A stretch of 64,000 bases of DNA from Syncephalastrum monosporum B8922. Its lineage: Eukaryota; Mucoromycota; Mucoromycetes; Mucorales; Syncephalastraceae. The position numbers and the translations under genes were made by a program. The notes under the pieces are model-generated. The model was not told the origin of the DNA, ran no database searches, and was given only the letters and a program-made list of their open reading frames with translations. This document shows, piece after piece, positions 24,401 through 35,069 of this stretch. The stretch lies in contig JNEN01001272.1 of the NCBI GenBank assembly GCA_000697355.1, positions 186,001 to 250,000 on the forward strand. The letters are read 5' to 3'. Each line of letters begins with the position of its first letter. The first letter of the stretch is position 1.

Positions 24401-25473
24401 GTGTACCGCCGCCTGGTGGAGGATCCCCACAATGTGAATTCGGGTATAGAGTATTTGGTCCAGGTCGGCAACGTGAACCAGACTGAGCTGCGCGCGCGGT
24501 TGAGTCTGTTGGCGCAGATTGCGCAAGAGCCTTGCTTTAACCAGCTCCGGACCAAGGAGCAGCTGGGCTACCTCGTGTTCAGTGGTGTACGCAAGCAGAC
24601 GGGGTCCATGGGTATGCGCTTCATCATCCAGAGTGAGCGCGACACGGTGTACCTCGAGAACCGCATCGAGGAGTTTTTGAGCACGCTGCGGTCGCTGATC
24701 GCCAACCTGTCCGATACCGAGTACAATGCGCAAGTGCAGTCGTTGATCTTTAAGAAGCTTGAAAAAGACAAGAACCTGGGCCAGGAAGGTGGCAAGTACT
24801 GGACTCACATCCACTCGGGTTACTACGAGTTTGACCAAGGTAATTGACGAGGGCATTGGGCAACAGCATAAAGCATGCCGTATACAGACAGACGTCTGAT
24901 GATAGGATGACTTTTTTCTTTGCAGTGGACAAGGACGTGGCTGAGCTGAAGACCATCACACGCGAGTCCCTCCTGGAGTTCTTTGACAAGCACATCTGCC
25001 CGAGCTCGCGCGAGTCGCGCAAGATCTCGGTGCATATCCAGTCGCAGAAGACGCCGGTCACGACGTACAAGGTCAACATCGAGTCGCTCCACACGTGCCT
25101 GGTCTCGCAGGGCGTGACGCGGCTGAGCATCGAGGACCTGCGCAGTGCGGTCGAGCGCGGCGAGGCAGGCGAGCAGTCGCTCCAGGCGATCCTCCGCGAG
25201 ATGCTGATCGACGAGACAAAGGCCGACGAGGAGGCGATCGAGAAGTTGATGGCGCAAGTGGGTGCGGCCATGGCCGACAGCTTTGTCACGGTCGACAGCA
25301 AGAAGACGGCGCGGCGGCTGTCCGTCGAGGCGTCTCCTCAAAGCAGTGGGCAGCAGTCGCCTGTGCGGGACCACACCCGACTCCCCGAAGGCAACATCCT
25401 CATTACAGACCCGGTCGACTTTAAGAGTCGCATGAAGCTCAGTCCTGCGGCCGTGCCGCTCATTGACTTTTAA
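21455..25473 (+). CDS. STE23: Insulin-degrading-enzyme-like M16A zinc metalloprotease (Ste23/IDE)
   Basis: Ten exons, about 1,080 residues. The catalytic HxxEH motif is in [20 protein letters not shown]; the third zinc ligand is the Glu of LKAVDSEHKKN, as in IDE. Further IDE landmarks follow in order: [45 protein letters not shown], a central linker, the inactive second half with [27 protein letters not shown], and [20 protein letters not shown] near the C-terminal domain. Known role: IDE-type enzymes degrade short amyloidogenic peptides; in budding yeast Ste23 and Axl1 process a-factor. No signal or peroxisomal targeting sequence is seen. Compared with animal IDE the C-terminus has an extra roughly 60-residue Ser/Lys-rich insert ([20 protein letters not shown]) before the end [17 protein letters not shown]. 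First intron carries a GGT repeat. Confidence 0.96.
21694..21733 (+). repeat. CTG/GGT triplet repeat in first intron of the M16 gene
   Basis: Four CTG units run into ten GGT units immediately after the first donor site (GTAAGTCCCC). Confidence 0.9.
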
Positions 25474-25658
25474 CTTATTAAGCTTTTCTTTTGTGTTTTA
25501 TATATAAACTGCAACCCACACGTCCCTTTTCTTTTTCTTTTCCTTTTTCTTCTGCTCAACCCCATGTGTAGGTGTATGTGTATGTGTGTGTGTGCGTATG
25601 CAAGAATATGTGAGATTTAAAAAGGTGCGTTTAATGAGAAAAAAAACATTAAGCTTTT

Positions 25659-26208
25659 TTAGATCTCGGCAATCTCGCGAAGACGACGGATGGTCGAGCG
25701 GACGGTGGCAGCGGCGGTGGTCGAGACGGTGTAAGCACCACCGGCGAGGGTCTTCTTGCAGCCCTTGCACTTCCAGATACCGACGGCGGTACGCTTGACG
25801 GCGTCCTATACAATCCATGCGTCCATGCCATGCAATGGTTAGCCGGCATTCACTCTCTCTATGGGGAGTCACGGATATAATATACCTTGCCGCAGAAGGT
25901 GCAGGTGTAGGTGGCGTGCTGGGTGATTTCCATCTTCTTCACCATCTTTCTGAGGGAAGCACCATAACGAGTACCGTACTTGCCGGTGATGCCGACTGGG
26001 AAGGTGTGTAAGCCATTCTGTCGTCCTGTCTCTCTGTGCTATGTCTCTCGATGTATACCTTTCTTAGTGCGCTTAGCCTAGAGACAAGAAAACGAGGTGA
26101 GATGGATGCGCATTGAATGGATGGATAGGTAGATGGATAGATGGATGGATGGATGGATGGATGGAGGGTCTTTGATGGTTTTTGCTTTGGGGTCTGTATA
26201 CGTACCAT
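25659..26208 (-). CDS. RPL43: 60S ribosomal protein eL43 (L37a family)
   Basis: About 92 residues from four exons. The initiator ATG (26206-26208) is alone in its exon: a GTACGT donor follows at once and the second exon supplies only AKRTKK. The protein then reads [38 protein letters not shown] and [20 protein letters not shown], with the four cysteines of the CxxC...CxxC zinc ribbon that defines eL43. It ends [13 protein letters not shown], a full-length protein. Intron 1 contains a GATG microsatellite. It is divergent from GAA1 with about 180 bp between the start codons. Confidence 0.97.
26115..26165. repeat. GATG microsatellite in intron 1 of RPL43
   Basis: Imperfect then perfect GGAT/GATG tetramers occupying about half of the intron that follows the initiator ATG. 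Confidence 0.9.
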
Positions 26209-26388
26209 GACGGATAGAGGGGGAACTTTTCCTTCGCCAGGCCACTCCACCGGTGTATTGCCTCGCGGTATTGAATTCAGTCTCCGGTTCTAAAAAAGGC
26301 AATCCCTTTCCCTCTTATTACAATGACGACGCGCTTCGCATGCAACAGCGATAATTTGGGCTTTATTGCGCGATCGATGCCGTTTTAG
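26209..26388. promoter_or_regulatory. Compact divergent promoter of RPL43 and GAA1
   Basis: Only about 180 bp separate the two start codons, so both promoters and both 5' leaders must lie here. No TATA box is evident, as is common for ribosomal-protein promoters. Confidence 0.55.
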
Positions 26389-26871
26389 ATGCTGCTCCAC
26401 AAGCTACGCAATAAGCTCGCCGCGAGACAGGCACGGTCTTACTCGTCCGAGCAGCGCCAACGCCTCTTTACACTTGCCACGCGCTATGCTCCCGTCGCTG
26501 GGTAATCCATACAAAGACAGAGCACAACTGTAGAAGCGAATCAGACAACTCATTGACAGGCCCAAAGCATTCTGCTTGCTCTGGTGGGTGTCATCTGGCT
26601 GCTACTGCTCCCTTACGACGGCTACAGCAAGCGCACGTATATATCCGAGAATGCACTCTTACCCGGCCAGGTAGGTTGCTTGCACTCGTGTGCAGACCTA
26701 CCTCGTATTGATTCAGCCCGAGTCTAGGTGAACGTCTACTATGGCTACAATGATATCCAGACCGCAGAGTTCTACCGTAACCAGCTGCGCACCGTCCAGA
26801 CATGGGAGAGCCAGCCGTAAGTCATCCTTTAATTCTCCACCATGCTCGCTTTTGACACGCCCCTCCCCCTC

Positions 26872-26905
<34 letters not shown>

Positions 26906-29069
26906 GCGACAGGCGTGCGTCCTACCTTGAGTCCGAGTTTCGAAAGATGGGTTTTGTATCAGGCCTACAGCGCTTTAAGCATGAGGACAAGACGGTAAAA
27001 GAATAAGAAAAAGCACAGTGACAAGAAAGAAGGAGGACAGGCCCTCATTTCGATCCTATATCAGTGTGTCAATGCATTTGCAGTCTACCGTGCGCCGCGG
27101 AGTGATGGCAAAGAAGCTTTGGTACTCGGTGCGCCCTGGATCTCCCGCACCGGTGACTGTAAGAATATACAACCGTGAATTTCAATCATACGTCATGGAC
27201 TAATGGTAGTCTAGACAACACGAACGGCATGGCGGTGATGCTCTCGCTCGCCAAGCTGTTCAAGCGGAACGTGTACTGGTCCAAGGACGTGATCTTGCTT
27301 ACAACCGATTGTGGCATGGCCGGTGCACAGGCCTGGGTGGATGCCTACCATGGCCTGGACCAGAAAGGTAATTCGACTGATAATGGGGGTTCTCTGCCAT
27401 CCCCATCGGTTTGGAACACACTGACACGGAATAGACCTGTCGTCTTTGGTGATGCCACGGTCGGGCGCTATTCAGGGCGTCATCAATCTCGATTTCCCAG
27501 GCACACATGATTATGCAAGTCTAGGCCTCTTTTACGGCAAGTAGGCAAAACAGACGAAAAAAAAAAAGCAAGCAAGCAAACAAGAGCAGCATGGGGCTGA
27601 CGCATGGACCGAATTAGAGGGCGTGAATGGGCAGTTGCCGAATTTAGATCTCATCAACACCCTGGTGGTGGTGGCGGGCAGGACCGCTCGCGTGCCCATT
27701 ACCCTTCATGACGACCACGCGTCCGCCGATGGACCATGGGGTCCGTACCTCGACTCACTAAGGAATATGCTGCGCACCATGACCTACCAAGCGAGCGGAC
27801 ACCCCTCGAGCGAAGCTGGCGTGTATCTCAGGTAGGCTGTTTAGAAAATTACTTATTTGGAAGCTCACACTTTACTAGGTACAAAATTGATGCTGTCACG
27901 GTCCACGGCATTCTCGATAGCGACAAACTGGATTCACTCTTTGGTTTCCAACGGATCGGCATGTAAAGTAGTTTACCCAAATGAACGAAGAAAAAAAAAG
28001 TTCTCATGACGCGCTTGTTGCTAGGCTGATCGAATCCTGCTTCCGAAGCTTGAACAACCTCCTCGAACACTTTCATCAGAGCTTCTTTTTTTACCTCTTG
28101 CCCCAGGCGAACCGCTACGTGTCGATCGGCGTCTATATGCCACCGGCCATCCTCCTGGCCGCCAGCTTGATCCTTCATATATCCTTTTTTTTGTTCCTCG
28201 CTATGTGTATATGCGTGTAGGATGCATGCATCCAAAACTCACTTCTCTACCAACGGGCGCGTGTGTGTGTGTGTGTGTGGACAGAATATCAAAAGCGACG
28301 CGTGACCTTGTATATCATCCTTAACCGCGTTTAGCACTCATTAGTACTCTATTACTGCATTCCCAGCGCGGTCCCAACAGCAACAACAGGCGCAGGAGAA
28401 GGATCAACCAAAACGAAGACGGCGGAAGCGGTTCCACTTGCCTACAGCTTGGAACCGATGCGGATCGGCTTTGCGCTTACAGTGCTGCTTGCGACACATA
28501 TCGCCGGTCTCGGGCAGTTTCTTATTATGCAATCGGCACCGATCCCTCAAGTAAGTCTAACGCATAGGGGTGAGATCGGCACGAAGAAAGAAAAAAAGAT
28601 TAATTTCTGGCGTCGAAAGGACCTCAAATTCACCGCGTGTGCGGCCGTCGCCCTACTAGTCATTGTCGTGGGAAGCGTGCTCGCTCGTCGGCGTGTACCC
28701 GGACAGCACGATGCACGGATGCTCAAGGCGCTGTGCCTCGCATTAAGCGGCTGCTGCCTGTCGACGATCGCGCTCCTCAACTTCAGCATCTCGGTCGTGA
28801 CAGCGCTGTTGATCGTCGTGCCCTATACACTCGCGACCGCCTCCCCGCGGTGGACGATACGCCTTATCCAGTGGATCGTGTTGGCCGCACTCTCTCCTCC
28901 CTGCCTCGTGTGGCTCGTGTCGGTGCTCACGGATGTGCCAGTGTCGCACCTTGTGTCGATCCTCCTTGGGGACCATCATGTTGTGCGTGCCTGGCTCCTG
29001 ATCTATATCTGTCTCGGATATTGGCCGGTCAACATGGCCATGCACATCCTCCTATTCAGTCGTCGTTGA
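26389..29069 (+). CDS. GAA1: GPI transamidase subunit Gaa1/GPAA1
   Basis: Around ten exons. Starts MLLHKLRNKLAARQARSYSS, then a first membrane segment (ILLALVGVIWLLLLPYDGY), followed by the lumenal M28-like domain: TYISENALLPGQVNVYYG, QTWESQPRASYLESEFRKMG, VYRAPRSDGKEALVLGAPW, NGMAVMLSLAKLFKRNVYW, SKDVILLTTDCGMAGAQAWV, INLDFPGTHDYASLGLFYEG. Several membrane segments complete the protein (RYVSIGVYMPPAILLAASLI, then IGFALTVLLATHIAGLG and more), ending AMHILLFSRR. Known role: in the ER it forms the GPI transamidase with Gpi8, Gpi16, Gpi17 and Gab1 and attaches GPI anchors to proteins. The VYRAPR exon needs a frame change relative to the longest open frame, made by introns at about 26996-27083 and 27154-27214. 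A segment after 28551 can be read through or spliced, so one junction is uncertain. Confidence 0.92.
28261..28279. repeat. GT microsatellite in a GAA1 intron
   Basis: Perfect (GT)n run in the region between membrane-segment exons of GAA1. Confidence 0.85.
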
Positions 29070-29370
29070 ATAATAAAGATACGGTGAAAAGCACGCCACT
29101 TTTCTGTTTTATTACGGGTGATTTGCTTAGACGCTATATTTTTTGCGTGAGATCAATGGAAGATACGCGCGATGTGAGAGGAGGAGAATATCAAACTCTC
29201 CTGGATGGAAATATAAATGATGGCGATGAATAGAGACGATTTGTACAAGATGAAACAAAAGAGGCTGAAAGAAGCAAAGGGGGGATATCGTAGGCGGGTT
29301 AATATGTATAGGTATGAGAGGGACGCGGGGGGAACCAGAAAAGGAGAGAAAGAAGAATTATACAGATGCG

Positions 29371-30928
29371 TTAAAAGCTGGTGGCGGGTTTTTGTGCAGT
29401 GATGCAGTGCCAGTTGACATAGGCACGGGAGAGGCTCCATTCTTCGGGAAGCGAGGCGATGTAACTATTGTAGCGGTCTTTGTTGAGGTTCATAACGGAG
29501 GCGAGCCACGGCCGCAACGACTTGAGCAGAAAGAGCTGCTGGCTGGCAACAGCCTTCGAGAGCCGGCTCGACTGCAGCTGCCGCTGCCGCAGGCTGGGGT
29601 TGCTGGAGGCCCCAGCGTCCGAGACAGGATCCCATCCTAGGGGAAGCGATTGGAATTCGCTCTCGACCCGCCGGAAACCTGTCACGGCAAGTAAGGTTGG
29701 CAGGTGGCGCGCGATACGCGGATCCTGTTGGCGAAGCAATAAGCCGCGTTGCACTGAAAGAAAAAAAAAAGAAGAGAGAGAGAGAAGAGTCAATAGGCAG
29801 GTCGTACAAAATTTGGAGTCGTCTTTTCTACTACTTACGCCTGTCATTGAGAGCGCACTCTTTGTCGAGCGTGCTCTGGGTCTCGAGATCTTGCTCGACG
29901 ACTTCGATCCAGCCCCCGGGCTTGAGGATACGATGGTACTCGGCCATGAGCGTGCGCCAGGTCCGGCGCGACAGGCCCCAATTTAGGTCACGCTGGTAGA
30001 TGTAGTCGAAGCTGTTGTCAGGGAAGGGCAGCTGAGTTGGGTCTAACTTGCATTGGCGAAAATGGCAGTTCTTGGGCTTGATATCCTGGGGGAAGGACCC
30101 GTTCGGGTCGATGCCGATAAAGGTGGACCGAGGAAATGCAGTGGCCATCTCCATGGTCCAGGCGCCGGAACCGCAACCGACGTCAAGCACGACAGCGTTC
30201 TGAAGACATGCGCTCGGGATGTGGTAATCGGTTCCGCCGAGCGCCATCCGAAGCAGGTAGTGCTGTGCGACCAGTCTATCATCCTCCTCACTGTTGGTGG
30301 AGAGGACATAGTCCGGGCGGCTCGCGACCGACTCCTCTTCCTTGGCGCGTCGTTTCTTGGGCATGATAGTGCGTGCGAGGGAAGTCGTAGTAGTCGTCGA
30401 CGCGTTGCTGTGCGTGTAGGAAGACGTCGTGCGCTGGGTGGTAGGAAGGTATGCGAGAAGCGAGTTCACCGAGGGCATGCGCTTTTTGTGTGCACTTCGA
30501 CGAGCGACGAGCGATTGGTTCGACGAGCTGGTGCGAACTCGAGGTGATGTCGAGGTGTAGTTGCCGTTAGTGGGTGGTGTGGGCGGAAGCGGCACGCGTG
30601 GTGGAGGTGTGCTCGGTTTCAAAGAGGAGAAGGACGCCTGGCGTACCGTCTTTGCTTTGGAATGTTCCTCCGATGTGCTCTCGGTGCTGGCTTGGCGTTT
30701 TAGGCTGCTGGACTCGGAGGAGTGGGTCAGAGACGGCGATACGTCGCTTGAGCTGAATGAAGAAGTACGCGACATGGAGTGGTGATGCTGCCGAAAGGTA
30801 GCTGACTTGCTGTGAAGTAGGTCATGGTGCTTTCCAAGTGAGTACAGTGGCTGCTCGTCTGGCATGTCGATAATAGAGTGGTACTGGAAATAATAATCCA
30901 AAGAAGAGGAAGGAGAACAAGACAACAT
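29371..30928 (-). CDS. Class I SAM-dependent methyltransferase with long disordered N-terminus
   Basis: Two exons, about 480 residues. The first 215 residues are Ser/Thr/Pro-rich and disordered (SRTSSFSSSDVSPSLTHSSE, STPPPRVPLPPTPPTNG). The start is ambiguous between 30928 and a second ATG at 30865 (MPDEQPLYSLGKHHDLLHSK). The methyltransferase domain begins near RPDYVLSTNSEEDDRLVAQH; motif I is VVLDVGCGSGAWTMEMA, motif II GIDPNGSF, then FPDNSFDYIYQRDLNWGLSR and LKPGGWIEVVEQD. After one intron (CGTAAGT...TTTCAG) the C-terminus carries GFRRVESEFQSLPLGWDPVS and ends AQKPATSF. It belongs to the Methyltransf_25/11-like group common in fungi; the substrate is unknown. 3' end lies 300 bp from that of GAA1 (convergent). 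Confidence 0.85.
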
Positions 30929-32497
30929 GCTGATAAAATAACGGTGTTGCCAGACAATAACGGCTATTTATTTGGTTAAAGAAAATAAAGTGAAAGGGGG
31001 GGGGGAACATTACGGAAAAGGGGGGTTTACTGCAACCATCCATTTGGTGGCATCAAAGCATGCGATCGGAGTGGGTCACGCGGTGACATGTCAAAGCGCT
31101 CACAATTTCCTTCCCACATTGTGGTGACACTGCAGAACAACCCACAATGCTCCACACGCTCCAACAATTAATGCATCTGCTTCCTTTTCATTGCCACTCA
31201 TGCCACACCGGACCTTTCGCTTGTTTTGATCACCCAGGACGATCCCATACCATGCGTGCGTGTGTGTGTATGAGGTGATTGGCATTCACGCATACATACT
31301 TCCTCCAAAGCCTCCTTGACTTGTGTACCAAACATTTGAGGAGATTACCTGTTGCTGGTCCCAATCTCGCGGACGTTGTACATTAGCACAGTAGGTATGT
31401 GTTATGTGTGTTGCTCTACTTAAAGCCACACGCACCCGAAATTCTCGTTTCATTTCGATTTTGCTATTTCAAGGGGCTTTCTTTCATTACTTTACCTATA
31501 CTCTTTTTTTTTTGTATATAGAGTCCTTGATCACGTATATATTTGCCCTCCTCTTTTATTTTTTCTCCTATGATACTTAGTTTCATTTTACACACACATA
31601 CACCTTGATTTATTAACCTTTTATTGTTCCTTGTCCAGTGAGAGACAGAATCATATCTCTACTTTTGGTGCAGAAAGGTTATTTGCCATAAGAACCATTC
31701 TGTAAATGCACCGGCCATGCTTGTATCCTTGTTTGTCTTCTTTATGTAGAGAGAAAGCAGGAGATACAGAAGTGTAGCACGATAAAATAATGATCTTTTG
31801 CATACGACGACGTCAATATGCTGTGCACGTCTTGATAAGGTCAATGCACTTGCAGACACAGAACAAGTTTTTTCGATTTGGAATCCCTACGTACATACAT
31901 ATCCACATACTTACATATGTTAGACTTACATCCTACATACGGTTTCCTTGTTTGAACCACATCCTATACGAAATGAGCCCATCGTTCATTTCTTGTGTGA
32001 CATGCCCTCCTTTTCCGTCTCACCTTCGCCCTTCCCCCTTTTTTTCCTATCTTTGCAAAGAGCTTGCTACTGCCGCTTGATGCCACACGGTTACCATGCT
32101 TGTGTTGTATCGCCGAAGCGGAAATATTCTACGCAAACACGCGTTTGCGTGCGAGAAAACACTGCTATTCTTATATAATTCTGCTTTTTCATTAAACGAA
32201 ATAAGTGAACATATCCGAGATACACAGCGTTACCTTGGGTCACAAGCAAGAGGAATAGCATAACCAATTCGGGAGCTTTTTCTGCGGGTACGCACATAGG
32301 GCGTATTAGACAGAATCGTATAATGTGCTTCCATGCGTGCGTGTGTTTGGGGGACCGCCCATGGACGATCGTTGCTGTCACAAAGGGAAAAAAAGGATCA
32401 GCGCACGCTCGTCGATGACGGGTGTGTCGTCGTGTGCGCCGATCCATTTCTCGATCTATACTTATCAGAGCCTATACCAGTCTCACATGGCTTATTA
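30929..32497. other. Intergene, no gene seen
   Basis: Upstream region of the methyltransferase gene (G-run at 30999-31007), AT-rich DNA with T runs near 31508 and 31558, and only short incoherent frames. I see nothing to annotate. Confidence 0.45.
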
Positions 32498-33450
32498 TTA
32501 CGATTTTAAAGAAATTGACACAATATATGCAATGCGAAGTAGACAATGATAAAGTGATAGAGTACTATTGTGATTACGGAAGCAACGCAGTCCTCCAATG
32601 CTCTGTGATTCGGCTGACTTCATCACGTAGACCCAAGTGCGACTCGACCCACGCTGCCGTTGGAGGTGATAGCACTCGCCAAAGCTGACTCGGGTGCCGG
32701 CCGCGCGCTGCATGCCATGATACTCGTCCTCATGCGTGACATGGCGCATCTGTTCATGAGTTACTTGGTTCAGGCCACTGACAAGGAAAGTGATCAAGGA
32801 ATAGTTGCGTAAGACATCGTCAAGGAAACAAGTCAGTCCAGATCACGATCCACCAGATGGTGGCGACGTACAAGATCAACTGCAGGACGAGACGCCAGGT
32901 AGGATTGAACACATACATATCTGTTAAGCGGGTGAAAGTATTGCCAATGCTACGGAAGGCTCGGTAGACAGCATAACTAAAAGATGATACACCGTTTAGA
33001 TCGATTCAGGGGAGAGTAATGCCTAAATTCAACATATACGATCTGAGGTCTTGCACGATAAAAAGGGTTTCACGAGCTTACACGACCATTGCTGTCAAAA
33101 ATCATCATAAACATAGCGACACATTTATACAATGTTTAGAATTGTCATGGGTCAGCGTTGCAGGTGAATCAATATGAATACAGACTGGATATTAACAATA
33201 TAAAATAATCTTGTCCTGTAAGTACGTAGGCTAGACACAAAAAGACCCGTGTCCAATTGCCGTCAGGGCGTCTGGCAAAGTAGACCACTTTGAAACGTGA
33301 ACGGTACCTAACGTCAGTCTTCATAGGGTCTTTTTTTCTGTGTCCTTTGGTAAAGGTGATGCGCGTGAGAGCAAAGTAGGCAAATGAACCCTCTGAAAAG
33401 CGAAAGATACCTGACATCAATGCCTGTCAGGTTCTTTTTTCCAGCGTTCT
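32498..33450 (-). pseudogene. Relic copy A of an unrecognised membrane-protein-like sequence
   Basis: On the minus strand, a frame following a TTTTAG acceptor near 32,990 reads YAVYRAFRSIGNTFTRLTDM then LVLQLILYVATIWWIVIW, a clear membrane segment, and meets a stop near 32,823. One base out of frame it continues LDDVLRNYSLITFLVSGLNQ and THEDEYHGMQRAAGTRVSFG. A further piece near 33,300-33,200 reads FARRPDGNWTRVFLCLAYVL. The pieces cannot be joined into one frame with convincing splice sites, and parts recur at 35.1-36.2 kb, so I read it as a decayed copy. Function unknown. Confidence 0.35.
33245..33450. repeat. Diverged direct duplication, about 65 bp units
   Basis: Segments near 33,277-33,345 and 33,373-33,442 align by eye: both have GCAAAGTAG, then TGAAA(A)CGYGAA, a TACCT(G/A)AC(A/G)TCA core and end in a GGKTCTTTTTT run. 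Inside relic copy A. Confidence 0.55.
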
Positions 33451-35069
33451 TGTTCCCAATGGCAGACGCGCTTCATGTTACCGCATAAAAGTTCATCGAT
33501 GCGAGGCTGTTTCATAAAAAGACGACTATTTTCTCACCCGTCTACTTTTCTTCTTCTTTACTTTGGTAAAGTCTTCCTGCTGGCAAGTACATACGTAAGA
33601 ATTATAGTTACAAGTATAGACTAGTAAGCACAACATATACCACTGCATCCCCCAAAGTACTTCTGTCGCCGATTGCTCGCCCTTTATTGCACCGGTGTGC
33701 ATGAAAGTAAGTTGTCGCGTCAAGAGTACGTGGTTTTGGACATCACTTTTCTCCTGATGTATACTTAGCTCGCAGTCTTCTTCCTCGCTTCTCCTCCTGT
33801 CTTCTCCTCCATTCGCGCCTCTGCCTTCTTTCTGCTTACTCTCCTCCCATAAGAGGTTTTTTTTATTCGCTTTCTTCTCTGCCCGTAAGTGAAACAGATT
33901 CATGTCTATCGTTGAATATGAGACATCTACACGCGTTTCAGTTCCGCTCCTTCCTCGTTCTCCCTTTGCTCTTCCTCCTCTCCGTTTCCTCTCCCTTCCT
34001 TCTCTCCCGTTTGTGACCCTCTAGCCTAGGCAGTCGGTGGTCGGAACCACCGTTAAAACATTGCGCCAAATGTCTGCTCCCGGGCCACCGGTAAGTGTTT
34101 TGCAACTGAATAATGTGTCACTGTGAGTCAAACATGTATTCAGCTTAGGTGAGCCATCAGCAGCGCGCCGTGAGCGCGCATTAACGACCCCGGCTGCGTC
34201 TGCTTAGGTATATAGAATAAAAATGAAGTGTAGTCCACGAGAACTGATTTCGGAACGAAATTCGTGGGCTAGTTATAGATAAAGAGACCCAACGTGCGGC
34301 CTATCATTGGACTAGCAGCAAAGAACAGCACATATCAGTAGCAGGGAACTCTATTTAGCTTTTTTGAAGCAGACTTGGTAAGTCCTTCTCAGACTATTAA
34401 TCCGCTGCAACTCCACAACTGCATTCAAATCTCTTTCACCATGCGCGAGAAAGAAGGAAAATAGATGACCGAGGTGGCCATGTATTAAAAAAAACCTGAA
34501 TGGATGGTTCTAGCGAATTTTCCTAATGGACTATTCCTGTAGCAATATATATTTTCATGACGTGTCCATCTATTCGAAGAAAGCACTTACAGTCCTGTTT
34601 CGGATTATTGATATTTGCAGCCACGACTGTAACACAAGGAAAGAAGCAGAACCTGCTAACGCGAGTCTCCGGTTTCCGTTACACCAGATTGTCCAGTCAT
34701 GCCGCTCCTTGGAACCAACCAGGCACATATGGGCTCGGTCTAGCCTGACCATGACCGGACAGGTCAACAATTAACGACTGCGCCTCACAGGCAGCACCAC
34801 AGTGCCCGTCAATAATTTCCTGATAAGGACACAAGAAGTCGAATGAAGAATAGCATGGAAGGAATTAAAAAAGATGCAAAAGGATATACATTGGCCATTA
34901 GGCCGGTGGATTATGATAAACGATCCATACGATAGGATGACAAGGAATGATATAAATATAGCAGCAGTAGTAGTAGCAGCAGAAGCAGCGAGATTTCTTC
35001 ATTCTTACTGAAATCACATACACGATCTCACACATCAGGCGCCTTACAGTGCTGCGCTACTTGCTTTAT
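33451..35069. other. Gene-poor stretch with an isolated 5'-end-like segment
   Basis: At 33,940-34,060 a long pyrimidine-rich leader precedes ATG at 34070 (MSAPGPP), a perfect GTAAGT donor and a TTCAG acceptor near 34,141; the possible second exon stops within about 20 codons. This looks like the start of a gene whose remainder is missing. A small perfect hairpin GGTGGT-CGGA-ACCACC lies at about 34,036. An AGC/AGT run is near 34,963-34,990. No complete gene found. Confidence 0.3.

Noticed and set aside
24086..24856. A 256-codon open frame antisense to the IDE-like gene
   Set aside because: The plus strand is certain IDE coding sequence; the antisense frame is a by-product of GC-rich codon choice and shows no family features.
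26115..26165. GATG repeat as a possible CRISPR or structured array
   Set aside because: Units are 4 bp with no spacers, and the array lies inside a spliceosomal intron.
34236..34275. Imperfect inverted repeat CCACGA...TCGTGG as a transposon end or RNA gene
   Set aside because: The stem is short and interrupted, with no flanking duplication or conserved RNA motif.
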